A stretch of 64,000 bases of DNA from Leuctra nigra (Eukaryota; Arthropoda; Insecta; Plecoptera; Leuctridae). Position 1 is the first letter of the stretch. Every line of letters starts with the position of its first letter. The DNA lies in the NCBI GenBank assembly GCA_934045905.1, contig OW203768.1, positions 9,948,316 through 10,012,315 on the forward strand, given 5' to 3'. Below are positions 34,118 to 46,524 of this stretch, piece by piece. The notes beneath the pieces are model-generated. The model was not told the origin of the DNA and did not search any database. It saw only the letters and a program-made list of their open reading frames with translations. A program made the position numbers and the translations under genes.

Positions 34118-35246
34118 TAGAATTTCCACATTGCAATTTAATTATTTTTAAAAGTTTACATATGTGCAGAAATATAACAGAAAAATATTTTTTCCCAATT
34201 TACTTGCCAAATATTTAATGGGTTTGATGAGTAACAATCAACAATCTACAATCAACAATCTAGGAATAACAATCAAACACAAACTGGTACAAATCTATAC
34301 TAATCCCCCCAATTGTAATTAATTAAGTAAACACATGTTTATATCTCTTCCATTCAAAATAGAAAATTACGTTTGTCGGTTCGAAACTACATTGCGATTT
34401 AAAACTATGCTCCTCACTTTTGCAATCACTTTTGAGTAAATAATATTATTTATTTCAGCAGATTCAGATTCAAATTTATGTTCCATTCGTCATTAGTACA
34501 TGATATTTTACTCTCCAGAGGAAATCCATCACTGAGGGTGTTTGGAAGGTATAGACGATCTAGACTTCTTAGTATAGGTAAACAAAGAGTTTACAATTTG
34601 AAACTATCAAATAATAATTACCATTTTATTCACTAATAATTGAGCTGTGTCCTTCTCTATAATTACAATTCATTCCGATATTTGAACCCTATTAATAATT
34701 ATCACTTCTCAAGGATCAAAATGCAACAAATGCAAAAAAAAACGAATTTGGAATAAAAGTGGCATTATAATCACTGTCAATAAAGAATTGTCTTTGGAAT
34801 AAAAAAAAGTTGATTGGTATATAAAGACCGTGTTAAATATGCAATTTCCATAAGGATTGCTAATTTAATCCTCAAAACAGGTTTTTCGTGCGTGCTTATC
34901 TCGGATTGTACGAAGGTTCATTTTGTTTCGTTTGGTTGCACTTTTGTGGTATAGCGACGGCAAAAAAAACGATTTGAAGTGAAACTAGTATTGAGGGTTG
35001 GTTTTAGAAGGTAAACATGTTAATTGAACACACCGGTATAACTATTGTTTTATTGTTATTATTTTACGTATAATTATTTCAATGTCAATGTTGCAGTGAA
35101 AAATTATTTTTTCAGTACAATTTATGAAGTATAATTTGTTTGTATTCCATAAGAAAATGTTTGATTGCCTTAGACAAGCCATTCTGGCAACGGGGCTTAG
35201 TTTTTATTTATTTATTAATTAAGCTGTTTGTATACATTACATTACA

Positions 35247-36176
35247 CTAGGAAAACGCTCTGTGAAACGCGTTGATGAGCAAGCACGGATACACGCAACA
35301 CCTCGAACCGAAATTATGTCTATCGAATGTCATTAAAAGCCAACAATTCTTTAGTTTCGTCACAGACTTGTATAAAAATCACCAAAATCTCCAAAAATAT
35401 TGGTGCCAATCCTTGCTAAGTTTTAAGTTGATCGATTAAACCTTTATGATTGAACGGTTCCTTGTTAATTTTCGAAAATCACAGGATCTCGTTCAAAAAA
35501 TATACCTGGGACCACCCATATGATATGATATGTAGTGTGTGTACACAATATCAGATCAATCTGTTGAACGGTCATTATTAGTTTCATATCGTTTAAAACT
35601 TTCTGCTCTAACTACCTTGCCTTGAACTGTAGATTCGAAGTCGCCGTGAATTTGACAGCCAACACGCAAAATGTCCCTAAAATGACAAAAACTTGAAAAT
35701 AACGACAGATTAGAGTGAAAATTGGCAAAAATACCATAAATGTTGGTACCAATGACCATGCGAAGTTTTTATTTGGTCGGTCAATCGGTTCCAGTTTAAA
35801 TTTCAAAAATCACAGGAAAAATGGTTTCAAATTTGAACCAATTGGAGGATTTGGCTGAATTTTTTTTTGATTGGGTACAATGTTGGTTGCAATGACTTTG
35901 CTAAATTTCAAATTGATCGAACCAACCAATCGAAAGATAATTTTTATAAAATTTGAACCAATCACAGGATCTCGTTCAGAAAAGATCCCAGGGATCGCAT
36001 AGATTACGTTAGTATGTGTACAAAATTTCAGATCGATTGGTTGTGCGGTTTGACCTGGGCAGTGCAGGCAAAAAAAACAACAAACAAACAAACAAACAAA
36101 AAAAAAAACAAAAAAAAAAACACACAGAGAAAGTGCCATAAGAGTACCGTGGTGACGCTCGCTACGCTCGCTCAAT
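35247..36176. repeat. CTAG-ended repeat family, long copy
   Basis: Left end CTAGGAAAACGCTC...GATGAGCAAGC; right end GTGACGCTCGCTACGCTCGC then TCAAT. Shares both ends with 40621-41119. The interior repeats words such as GGTACCAATGAC and TCAGATCGATTGGTT. On the minus strand the left end is a hairpin followed by CTAG, which resembles a Helitron 3' end; the other end lacks the usual TC. Confidence 0.6.
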
Positions 36177-37223
36177 AATGTGAAAACATAGTCATAGTCA
36201 ATTGTATTTTTATTTTGTGTGTTAAGAAAGAAAGAAAGAAAGAAAGAAATTATTGTTGAACTACAATGTTCCAGACCATGGTTTTCATAGCAACTCTACT
36301 CTAATGTTTTTCGTCAGACATATCATCAGTCAGGCGAGTCATTAGCTTTGTCTCCACACCAAAATAATTTTAAGCATATTTCAGAATCACGAACTAAATA
36401 TTGCCACTGAAAAAATTGTTCATAATTATCTTTTACACACCTCAAAGCGAAATACGACCTTAATGTAAAAGAATCGTGTTTAACACTTTGGGATAGTACC
36501 AGACGTAGCAATGTGTAGCATTAATTGGGGGAGTGAGCTTGATATTGTGCTAATACTCATTGATATTTCAAAGTCTTTTAGTGTGAATAAAACACGAAAA
36601 AACACTTTAAATAACCACGAGCGTCCCGACCTAATCGAGGCTTAGTGTTCTTGACTATACCGTCTGGCTTCCAATGTCACTGTACATTAATGACATAACT
36701 AAATACCAAATGACAAAATGCAAAAACTATAAAGACCGCCAAGTTAATTCAAGATGTTTTTCTAGCCACTAGGAAAACATACACATAATTTTTTTTTTTT
36801 AAATTTCCTATAATATTCATGAAATGTACAATTATTTTGCTATTTCATGAATGAAGTCAGTGCATAAAATTATAATATCTAATGAAACGATATTAATATT
36901 AACATTGTCTGCTTATGTAACATGAAAAATAGGTACGGAATAAATAATAATTTAAATTGAATTGTAAAAACTAAACACCAATTTATTTAAAAGTAAATCG
37001 TTTGTCAATGAAGAGAAATAGTAAGTTGTTAAGAAAAGAAGTATTAAAAGACTTGCTTGAATCAAACAAAAGAAAAATATGTTATTCAATTATAAAAAAC
37101 ACACAAAAATACAATATAGCATGTAAAAAGCTGTGTTAATTTTTTCAGGATCCTCGAACACTTTTCTCCTACTCCGACTCAGAGCGTCAAAAGATCCAAC
37201 CTTTGACATCGGAAATCTGAAGA

Positions 37224-39107
37224 ATGGTGCTGGTGCCGCCGGCACAACGCTTCATTATCATCTTCTTCATCCTTCAATCCGGATATGTAAACACAGGAGA
37301 CCCCTTGCGAGTAATCGACTCCATCAGCCGTCACTTCCGTCAAGGAAGCCGATATGACGAAGGCCAAGTCGTGGACACACCGATCAAGAAGATCCTGAAT
37401 CAGAAAGCCTACGACTTCATCGTCATTGGAGCGGGGACGGCCGGTTCTGTAATCGCCAATCGTCTCTCCGCAAATCCCTTCTGGACGGTGCTGCTTTTGG
37501 AAGCTGGTAAAGATGAAATCCTTATCAACCAGATGCCACTATTCTGTGCCAATCTTCAGTTGACGGACTACAACTGGGGTTACACAGTAGAGCCGCAAGA
37601 TACCGCTTGTCTAGGGATGAAGGATAAACGTTGTAACTGGCCAAGGGGAAAATCTCTCGGAGGCTCCAGTTCGATCAACTACATGATTTATACGAGAGGT
37701 AACAAACTGGATTATGATCAGTGGGCGAGTATGGGAAATAATGGCTGGAGCTACGACGATGTTCTTCCGTACTTCAAGAAATCCGAAAACATACAAATTC
37801 CAGAGTTAAAGGATTCCAAGTATCATTCTACCGGAGGTTATTTGAATGTCGAAGATGTTCCATTTCGTACACCGCTTGCTTATGCTTTCGTATCTGCCGG
37901 AGAAGAGTTAGGCTACGATAAAGTCGACTACAACGGAGAGAACCAAATGGGTTTCTCCTACATTCAGGCGAACCTTCGGAACGGTTCTCGGTGCAGCGCT
38001 TCTAAAGCATTCCTCAGACCGATACGTCATCGCGGCAACCTTCATATATCCATGAACACACGGGTGTCCAAGATCCTCATCGATGAAGCGACTAAACGGG
38101 TTACAGGGGTCGAGTTCTACAAGAACCGAGCGATACATCGGGTGAAGGTCAAGAAGGAAGTTGTTTTATCGGCAGGAACGTTGAATTCACCGCAGATATT
38201 GATGTTGTCCGGTATTGGTCCTCGGGAACACTTGGAGTCAGTTAATATCCCAGTCCTGAAGGACTTACAAGTTGGACATAACCTTCAGGAACACGTTGGC
38301 TTTGTCGGAGCGGTCGGTCTGGTAAACGACACTGTTGCCCTCATCCAAGAACGCATAATGGCACCGGAGAATATTGTGAAAGTTACGACCGATTTCTTGC
38401 TCCAAGGGCGAGGACCCATTACTTCGATTGGAGCTGTCGAAGGACTCGGATTTATCCAAACGAAATACGCTCCTGACGATCGGCCTGATTTGGAATTAAT
38501 GTTCATGGCAGCTACTATGATGTCAGAAGATGATGCGGGGGCTGTGAGAAAGGGTCTTAACATTAAAGATAGCCTTTATCGTGACGTGTATTCCATGTAT
38601 AAAAACAGAGATAGTTTCACAATAGTGCCTATCTTATTACATCCGAGAAGTAGAGGAGAAGTTAAACTGAAAGATAACAATCCGCTTCACTGGCCGAAGT
38701 TCTACGGAAACTTCCTCACAGATCCACATGATGTCAAAACACTTGTCGAGGGAATCAAAATAGCGGCGAAAATGATGGAGACGAATGCATTTCAAAAGTA
38801 CGGATCTAAGCTCCACAGTGTGCCAATTCCCGGATGTGAAAGTTTTGATTTCGGCAGCGACGACTACTGGATTTGCGCTTCAAGACATCTGACAACTGTG
38901 ATTCATCATCCAACAGGGACGTGCAAGATGGGACCCGCCTCGGACCCTGATGCTGTCGTGGACCCGCAGTTGAGGGTCTACGGTATCAAGGGTCTCAGGG
39001 TAGCTGATGCTTCCATCATTCCCCTGGTGCCAACGGCTCATACTAATGCTGTGGCATACATGATTGGAGAAAAGGCGGCTGATTTTGTTAAATCTGATTG
39101 GCGGTAA
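37224..39107 (+). CDS. GMC oxidoreductase (glucose dehydrogenase-like), gene 3
   Basis: A 627-residue paralog. Signal peptide about 1-24; GAGTAG at 69-74; GKSLGGSSS signature; HHPTGTCKMG from 561; TAHTNA His at 606. Exon 2 starts at 37149, 75 nt before the ATG. Between residues 370 and 460 it matches gene 4 closely (ERIMAPENIVKV / KRLMAPENIVKV; MAATMMSED; GAVRKGLNIKDSLYRDVYS). It differs from the others at residues near 288 (DEATKRVTGV against DEESKQVVGV), which suggests a patch of separate ancestry or conversion. All catalytic residues are present. Substrate unknown. Confidence 0.95.
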   Translation: MVLVPPAQRFIIIFFILQSGYVNTGDPLRVIDSISRHFRQGSRYDEGQVVDTPIKKILNQKAYDFIVIGAGTAGSVIANRLSANPFWTVLLLEAGKDEILINQMPLFCANLQLTDYNWGYTVEPQDTACLGMKDKRCNWPRGKSLGGSSSINYMIYTRGNKLDYDQWASMGNNGWSYDDVLPYFKKSENIQIPELKDSKYHSTGGYLNVEDVPFRTPLAYAFVSAGEELGYDKVDYNGENQMGFSYIQANLRNGSRCSASKAFLRPIRHRGNLHISMNTRVSKILIDEATKRVTGVEFYKNRAIHRVKVKKEVVLSAGTLNSPQILMLSGIGPREHLESVNIPVLKDLQVGHNLQEHVGFVGAVGLVNDTVALIQERIMAPENIVKVTTDFLLQGRGPITSIGAVEGLGFIQTKYAPDDRPDLELMFMAATMMSEDDAGAVRKGLNIKDSLYRDVYSMYKNRDSFTIVPILLHPRSRGEVKLKDNNPLHWPKFYGNFLTDPHDVKTLVEGIKIAAKMMETNAFQKYGSKLHSVPIPGCESFDFGSDDYWICASRHLTTVIHHPTGTCKMGPASDPDAVVDPQLRVYGIKGLRVADASIIPLVPTAHTNAVAYMIGEKAADFVKSDWR

Positions 39108-39733
39108 TTTCACTAAATTATTATTGAATATCCAAATTCACTTGGTATTTGTTCGTAATGTTACACAATGCAATGATGAACAATTACTACAACATTATTT
39201 AGAAGTTCGGTTGTACTTAGTTCATTCGCTTCACCATACGCATAAACCCACAACCACTTTTTCCTGGACATTACCAACCCGATCACACGTATCAAACCTG
39301 GAGTTTGCTATGCTTACACATTTGGCGTAAAATAATACTTTGCTCTTAAGATTTTTTGTGCAACTATTTTTAAACGGAAAGTGATGGCATATCCTGAATA
39401 CGGATAAACCGTCTGAGCAAAACTAACGCCAATGGATTCAGACGTTCATCTATATGTAACGTCAATAGCAAGGGTTCAGGAGGTGGGGGAGGGTGGGTGG
39501 AGGGTCGCGGCCCCCTTCAGTCGAAATCATGGCTACATCTAAAAAAATAATAATATTTAAAATAATAGGTACATGAACAAAATATTATAAAAAGATAGGC
39601 AGACCTTGTCGAAAACGTACATTAATATGCTTGGAATTGAGTTAAAATTCTATCAATTTCTCGGGGCTAAGCGGCTCAGACTTGCATACCTACTAATCAT
39701 TTTAATAAATTTACCTATTCTCAAACCTCTTAA
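39108..39733. other. 3' flank of GMC gene 3 with a decayed composite-repeat fragment
   Basis: The first ~70 nt resemble the gene 1 3' UTR (GTTACACAATGCAATGATGAAC). At 39370-39475 a degenerate piece of the ETS/CRE composite repeat occurs (AACGGAAAGTGATGGCATAT ... CATCTATATG). No poly(A) signal is clear. Confidence 0.4.
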
Positions 39734-40084
39734 GCTGCATTTACAGTCCGCCAGAGCAACGGTTGCTGCTAGAAGCAACATGCACAGAATCGTTTCAAGG
39801 TTAGATTTTAAAGAAGCGAAAATAAATCATTTGCACTACATAATATGTCCAATGTTTATAAAAATACTCTTCTTGTGGTATATTGTTTGTAAAATACAAG
39901 AAAGCAACACATATCAGCAATCACAGCAGTTATAATCTCTAGCCGCAACCGAAAAAGATGAACCATGTTTATCTTTTGTGCCGCGTCGCCGTGTCGCTGC
40001 GACACAGGTGGCCTTGGCTCCTGATTGGTCAATACGCGTTGCGGGCTGCAAGCAACCGTTGCACGAGCGGACTGTAAACGCAGC
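39734..40084. mobile_element. TTAA-bounded non-autonomous element (351 bp)
   Basis: TTAA at 39730-39733 and 40085-40088; ends GCTGCATTTACAGTCCGC and GCGGACTGTAAACGCAGC. Near the ends are internal copies of GCAACGGTTGC / GCAACCGTTGC. No transposase. Confidence 0.8.
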
Positions 40085-40620
40085 TTAAGACCAATTTGTG
40101 GACATTCTGTAATTTATAATTCCCAAAAATAGATACTCAGCGATTCAAAACTGCACTATAAGAATGACCTTGATCCAAATTGACACGGGGGCTATGCCCC
40201 CGAACACCATTTTCCAACGGTGATTTTTCAAAATATTGATAATGTCTGCCCTCCCCACGAAATTTCCTCCTGGATACACCCTTAATCAATAGTAAAAGTA
40301 GATTAGATACATGAAGGCGTATAATGAAAAATGTGCAAAAGTAGGTATACAAGTTTATGGTCATTGTGTTTACAGCTTCCATTTTGACAACCTGAAGTGA
40401 TGCTATAATCGATTATACCTGTACTTTTTTAAATATATATTTTGCTAATTTTTATATTTTAGCTTTGCTTTTTTTGATATGGAATCTTTGTATTTTTCAA
40501 TTAAATACTTGAATAAATACTCATAAGTGTATGTATGGTTACTTTGCAATGAAAAGCAGATGTTTCATTATTTTGTATGGATTGAGTAGATTGTGCGTTC
40601 CTTTAGTTGGCTTATACTAG

Positions 40621-41119
40621 CTAGGAAAACGCTCAGTGTAACGCGTTGATGAGCGAGCCTTCATACTGCATCCGATTTGATATGCGTTTGCAAGTATCAG
40701 CTGCTCTACAGGCCTTGGAACTGTTTGGAAAAGCTTATGAAAATTTAATATAAATTTTTCAACATTTACAAGATTTATAGTAAAATGTCCTTAAAATGAC
40801 AATCACGTTTAAAAATAGCGACAGATTAGTCCTCAAATTGGCAAAAATACCTACAATATTGGTCCCAACCAATGACGCATGCGAAGTTTTGATCGGTCAA
40901 TCGGTTCTAGTTTAAATTACAAGATCACATAATAAATGTATTAGTCGGTCACAGGATCCTGTTCAAAAACGATCCGCGAGACCCCATAGATTACACAAGT
41001 ACGTGTGCAAAATTTCTGATTGATTGGTTGAACTGTTTGACCTGGGCTGTGAACACAAAAAAACACACTGTGAAAGTGCCATAAGAGTACCGTGGTGACG
41101 CTCGCTACGCTCGCTCAAT
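40621..41119. repeat. CTAG-ended repeat family, short copy
   Basis: Same two ends as 35247-36176 with about 430 bp of the interior deleted. Ends at TCGCTCAAT (41119). Confidence 0.6.
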
Positions 41120-41184
41120 TACTGCAGAGCTTAGGGAATTCTGGTAAGAGGTGTTGCACGTACTACTACCGGGTGCTCGTTATA

Positions 41185-41499
41185 CCCTGTTCACACTGAG
41201 GATTCGATCATGATCCAAAATCTCGATTGCAATAGAAAATGTGTGTGAACTGAACTCAATCGAACTCGATCATGATCCAAATCTTGATTGAGTTGTAAGA
41301 AGAACGCAATCGAAACCTGAATCATGATCGAACTCAAGGTCAAACAAAAGAAATCGTGAATTTTAAAACGAAAACTTACAAATGCATGCTCTAATTGCAT
41401 GTAACAAGCATTATAAAGTTTAACTTGAATCTTTTGCGTCCATTTTGATTTCGATTGTAATTGAACTGGATCATGATCGAATTCTCAGTGTGAACGGGG
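41185..41499. mobile_element. TA-bounded MITE (about 315 bp)
   Basis: TA flanks (41183-41184, 41500-41501); ends CCCTGTTCACACTGAG and CTCAGTGTGAACGGGG. The interior repeats TCATGATC words (ATCATGATCCA). No ORF. Mariner-like by its TA flank only. Confidence 0.65.
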
Positions 41500-42244
41500 T
41501 ATTACACTGAGCATTTCCCTGTAGTTCCTCTCCCATACTGAAACCTCTCTGACAAAAAATTAAATGATATTATATTTTATAAGGAAGAGAATTTAATAAG
41601 CTTCCAAATTAAGTGAAAAATATTAAGGAATTGCATAAATTTAAACTATTGGTAACCAATTATGTGAAATGTAGAAGTGAATAACTATTGTACTGTGTAC
41701 AATAGCCTTGGCTAAAATAAAAACTTTAAAATATGTACTGTTTTTCCATTGTTAAGCCCCTGTAATATCATAATATGCATTTTACCACCGATACTCCCAG
41801 TACGGAATAGTTCAAGCTATTGTTTAAATCCTATTTGACTATTCCTGTAGTGTTTACTATAGAACCACTTTAGAACCTAAGAATATTTCTCCCTTATTTG
41901 ATAGTATATAGCAAGTGTTTGAATGTTCATGCTATGTGATTATTATGTAATGTTTATTCTTTATCTTATTATTCTTAAGTTACTTCATTAATTCTTTTTT
42001 TGTATTGTTCTCTTACGCTCCTAAAACATTATCTGTTCTTTCTTTTCATATTGTTTTTTCCCACAGATGAGCAACCTGAGCTTTGTGGATTGTGTGATGT
42101 TTGTGTGTATGTGTTTTAAATAATAAAGGAGTTAAAAAAAAAATATATATATATATATATATAATATGATCACTTGTTTTACAGAGGATGCACGTCATAA
42201 CGGTTATAATATTTTATGAAGTTATACCATGAAATTTGCCACAT

Positions 42245-44034
42245 CTAGTGGAGCGGTCGCTCCACGCCAGCCAAGTCGTACGGCGCGCACACTCTCATAT
42301 AAAGGCTGGAGCAAACCCACTTTTACTGTAAGCATCAAAGTGGCATTTTCGGCCTACTGGATCTTAAAATTGGGAAATCTCACATTGTTGCAATATATCT
42401 TAATTTCGAGCTATGGCCCACCCTACAACATATACCAAATTTGGGAACAATAGGTTACGCCCTTTGCACGCTAGAGGGTCGTGAAAACAGTGTTTTAGGG
42501 CGGTTTTCATAATAATAATAATAATCTTAGTAGTAGTAGTAGTCTCCTGGAATTCAAATCCAGTAAACAGGCCACAGCCTAAACGGCTGAACCGATTGAT
42601 CTCACATTTTTACCACGTGTGCACTTTTGGCGTCTGATTTGCCCTCCCCCCCTTGACTTTTTTTGTGGCGCCATTTTGAAACCGGAAGTGACGTCATATC
42701 TCAACAACGGCTTAACCGATTGGAACGAAAATAGCGCCAAACGATTCGGACGGTCAACTATATGGATTATCAATAGCAACAGACTAAAATTTATGTTAAA
42801 GAAACCGGAAATGACGTCATAAAATTTGAAATACATGAATTGGCATTTCGGCAACAAATTTGATCCGATTATTTTGTTATTTATGTAACGTATGTACTTT
42901 TTATATCTCATTTGACTTGTTATAAAACCAACCGGAAGCCGCCATTTTGAAACCGGAAGTGGCATCATATCTCAATAACGGCTAAATAGATTTGAACGAA
43001 GCCAGCGCTAAACAATTTAGACGGTCAACTTTATGTATTATCATCAATAATATTTGCAGTTTCCTATACTGAAACCGGAAATGACGTCACACATTTAAAA
43101 AATATCGCAAATTTACATTTTGATGCAATAAATGTACTATTTGAGACAGCTTATAATAAAATGTAATCATGTTTAAATTATAATTCAAGGGGTCAGTGAT
43201 TTCAGCAGCCATTTTGAAACCGGAAGAAACGTCATATCTCGAAAACTGGTTGGCAAATCGGTATGAAACTAGCGCCAAACGTTTCGGAAAGCCATCTCTA
43301 TGGAATAGGAACAGTCAAACTAGAATTACCTATTTATGAGACCGGAAATGACGTCATTCAAATTTATAAGTTATTATATTCCCTCCTTTACAATAAATAC
43401 ATATTCAGAAAGCTTAAAATGATACACATAATTTATTGTTATAAATTCTATGTGGCAGTGCAGAAAGTTCAGCAGCCATTTTCAAAACCGAAGTGTTGCC
43501 ATATCTCGGAACTAGGTTGACCGATTGGAATGAAACCTTTGCTATTCTTCCTGACAATAACCAAATTGTAAAGTGTGATTTTTTTAAAGGAATTAGTAAT
43601 TGTTCATTCGATTGTCACAAGTTGTAAGAATAAACTAAAAAAAGGAGTGATATCCCCATAAAAAACACTTCGTGTAAAAATACCAGCCAAGTCTCGTCAA
43701 CTAAAAAAAATATGAGATCTAAAAATTCAGCACTGAAAAGTAGTGATATCAAAAAATGAGCCAAGTCAAAACTTTATTTGAAAATCCAAAAATACTTGGC
43801 GCATCGTTTTTTAAGGGCATTATAGGAATACTATGTATATGTATATTTGATGTATATTTTAAAATTGACCTATACTTCCAAGATGCGCCAAGTAATTTTT
43901 GATTTTCAAATAAAGTTTTGACTTGGCTCATTTTTTGATATCACTACTTTTCAGTGCTGAATTTTTAGATCTCATATTTTTTTTTAGTTGACGAGACTTG
44001 GCTGGTATTTTTACACGAAGTGTTTTTTATGGGT
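42245..44034 (+). repeat. ETS/CRE composite repeat, copy B
   Basis: Same order as copy A. It carries CCGGAAGTGACGTCA at 42682-42696 and CCGGAAATGACGTCA at 42805-42819, 43075-43089 and 43342-43356, plus decayed units near 42953, 43219 and 43485. Each unit is followed by a line such as ATATCTCAA...ACGG. The terminal foldback has arms 43652-43807 and 43881-44033. Confidence 0.8.
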
Positions 44035-44298
44035 ATTTTAATACGTGAATGAAATAGGAAATATTATTTATGAATTCCTGATTATAATCTTTAGAATTAA
44101 TGGCTAAACCTGTACTGAAAGGATATTACTTACACTCTAAAATAAATCGAATATTATTTATAAAAAACCAGTCTTGTCAATATTGATTGCCAATTTAATG
44201 ACAATTTCAACCTTGACGTCTGGTCGATTTGGTTTCAATTAATTTTCTACCGTAAGAAATATAAGGCACTAATCTTAAACACTAACATTCTGTACTGT

Positions 44299-44519
44299 CT
44301 CAGAGGTAAAAGACCGGAAGTCCATTTCAATTATTCTAGAGGTGAGCTCATAAACTAGTAATTATCATATTTTTAATGATGACAGAAGTCATTGCGTATG
44401 TGAATACTTCAATAAAACTGAATTTGTTATGCATTCAAAAGGCAAACAGCTTGATTATACATTCCAAAAATGTGCAACGCAAAATCGAGAAAATGGACTT
44501 CCGCCCTTCTACCTCTGAG
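44299..44519. mobile_element. MITE with CTCAGAGGTA ends
   Basis: Ends CTCAGAGGTAAAAGACCGGA and the complement ending CTTCTACCTCTGAG. Related fragments lie at about 3355-3500 and in SHMT intron 7 (63370-63650). No ORF. Confidence 0.65.
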
Positions 44520-45597
44520 GTACAGAAATACAGTTTAGCTGATGCTAAGTTTAATGTGTTGAGTTGTTATAATCTTAATGATGAACCAACGCCAGGTCAT
44601 CTACCAACAATTTTTTTCCAAACCATTTTATTTTGTTCCTAATAGTATTATCTACAATATAAGATCAAAAAATATATGCCTTACCGGCCTAACTTTTATG
44701 TAAAACGGTTTCAAAGTTCGAGATTTTTATATGTCTCTTATGGGGGAACTAATTAATTTCCTATATTATTCTAATTTATTTTTAATCCGCACCAATAATT
44801 TCATCAGAAAACTATTGATATGTTTATACTGAATGCATTGAAAGCTGAAAATACTCTTGTCACCGACTTAATTTCTGAGATAATGGCATTTAATGTTTGA
44901 AAATCTTGATATATCACTGAACTAGTCAAAACCACTACTGAATTCTTAAAAAAATTATTTTACGAATACTTTGTTAAAAAATTCCTCATCATCTCATATC
45001 ATATTATTCTCCACATTTACATTATAAAACTATGTTTTAAAGTTTAAACATGCGTTTTCTGAATTAATTTATCTCGTGTTATGAATATAGTCATTCAAAG
45101 CGATGGTTCATCCTTTAGAAAGACAGTTGAAAGAATTAAGAGACTTTATGAAACAATGAAGTCCAACAACAGGCGACAAAGAGACAACTACTACGTCACA
45201 ACTACGTCACAACTACGTCACAACTATGAGGAACTGGATCCATTGCGTGGGTCAGTGATTTGCGAACGACATACAAAACACGTAGGCACCATTCAAACAC
45301 CATAAATATAGAATAACTCAAGGTCAGAATTAGGAGGAAATATTAGCGAATTCACATAATTTAAATGTCTGAACAGGTTTGCCGAGTTTGCACGGAAGCA
45401 AAGCGGATTTGATAGTTTTATTTGACAAGTTGGCCCAGGCGACATGAACTCAGGAGGGCGTTATTCGATTATTCGTTATTCGGCGTTATTCGATGATGGA
45501 TGTATGGAAGATCAACGACTCGATTGTTGAATACAGACCAATTATGTACCTATTTTATATGCTCAATAACTTACATTATTATTATATTATTATTATT
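44520..45597. other. AT-rich spacer with a small tandem repeat
   Basis: ACTACGTCACA is repeated three times at about 45190-45225. No gene recognised. Confidence 0.35.
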
Positions 45598-45720
45598 CCC
45601 GCGGCCGTCCTTCCTGACTGAGTGTTTGTCGTGATTTTCCTCAGTCGAGTGGCAAATGCTGGGAAGGTTCCCTACTATACGCCACGGACGACTGCCTTCT
45701 ACATTTATCCATTGTTATAT
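45598..45720 (-). repeat. SINE-like dispersed repeat, reverse copy
   Basis: GTGATTTTCCTCAGTCGAG and CAAATGCTGGGAAGGTTCCC are the complement of the 3' part of the 17470 copy. Confidence 0.55.
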
Positions 45721-45834
45721 ATTATTTAATCATCACACCTCCACAAAAAAAACTTTCCTACAATTTCTTTATTTCGATATGTAGGTCGAATTGCGGCTAT
45801 TCTTTGCCACTACATTGACCACACAAAAGGGCTA

Positions 45835-45885
45835 GCTATAGCCATAGACATAGCCTTCGAGGCTATACAATGTCTATGGTATAGC
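45835..45885. repeat. Compact hairpin
   Basis: GCTATAGCCATAGACATAGC pairs with the segment 45861-45885 (one small bulge) over a loop of about 5 bases. It could be a MITE remnant or a small RNA hairpin. Confidence 0.45.
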
Positions 45886-46102
45886 AAAACAAGAGTAGAT
45901 AGCAATCAATGATTTTATACTTATTATACTCTTACTCTTCATAATCAGATTACTATTTCTTTGTTCTCTTTTTCAGATGATTTTTATTATTTTTTACTAT
46001 CGTTATGGCACTTTTTATATAAAATAAGAGATATTATCGTATTCATATAATTTATATTCTTGTTTTATTATTATTGATGTTGTTTTGAGGTAGTATATGA
46101 AG

Positions 46103-46524
46103 CAGGAATTAGAACCCAAATGAATATAGGTTCCTATTCCGGTATCGGTTCCAAGTTTAAAAAAATATCAGTTCCGATTTCGGTTCCATATGGATTCTAA
46201 TCGGTTCCATCAACTTCAGAAAATATTTCAATTTTTTTTCAATCGACTTTTGGGAACATACATGCTCAGAAATGTCTAAAATTAATTTGATTCGGTGATA
46301 ATTATTTCTTTGAAAAACTGTAAACGGTAGTAAATAATTTCTGATTTGTTAGACAAGAAGTAAAACTTCAATGAAATTCATTATTTAAAGAACCCGTATG
46401 GAACCATTATGGAACCCAAATAATATTAAATATTGGTTCCGGTTCCACCAAAATAGTTAATATTGATTCCGATTTCGGTTCCTATAAAAATAACTGTTCT
46501 TTTCGGTTCATGTTCCAGTCCCTG
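46103..46524. mobile_element. Non-autonomous hAT element (422 bp)
   Basis: Ends CAGGAATTAGAAC and GTTCCAGTCCCTG (imperfect), with the perfect 8-bp duplication ATATGAAG (46095-46102, 46525-46532). The interior is full of GGTTCC words. No transposase. Confidence 0.85.

Larger units (their letters stand above)
32997..37148 (+). other. Inferred intron 1 of GMC gene 3
   Basis: From GTAAGT (32997) to TTTTTTCAG (ends 37148). It contains a nested pair of inverted-repeat elements (33050-34117), a CTAG-family element (35247-36176), CAAA and AAAG microsatellites (36070-36120, 36225-36249), and otherwise AT-rich sequence. Confidence 0.55.

Noticed and set aside
36060..36140. Poly(A) tail of a retrotransposed mRNA
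   Set aside because: The A/CAAA run is interrupted and sits inside the CTAG-family element, whose end follows it.
42229..43520. ORFs in composite copy B
   Set aside because: Short, not conserved between copies A, B and C.
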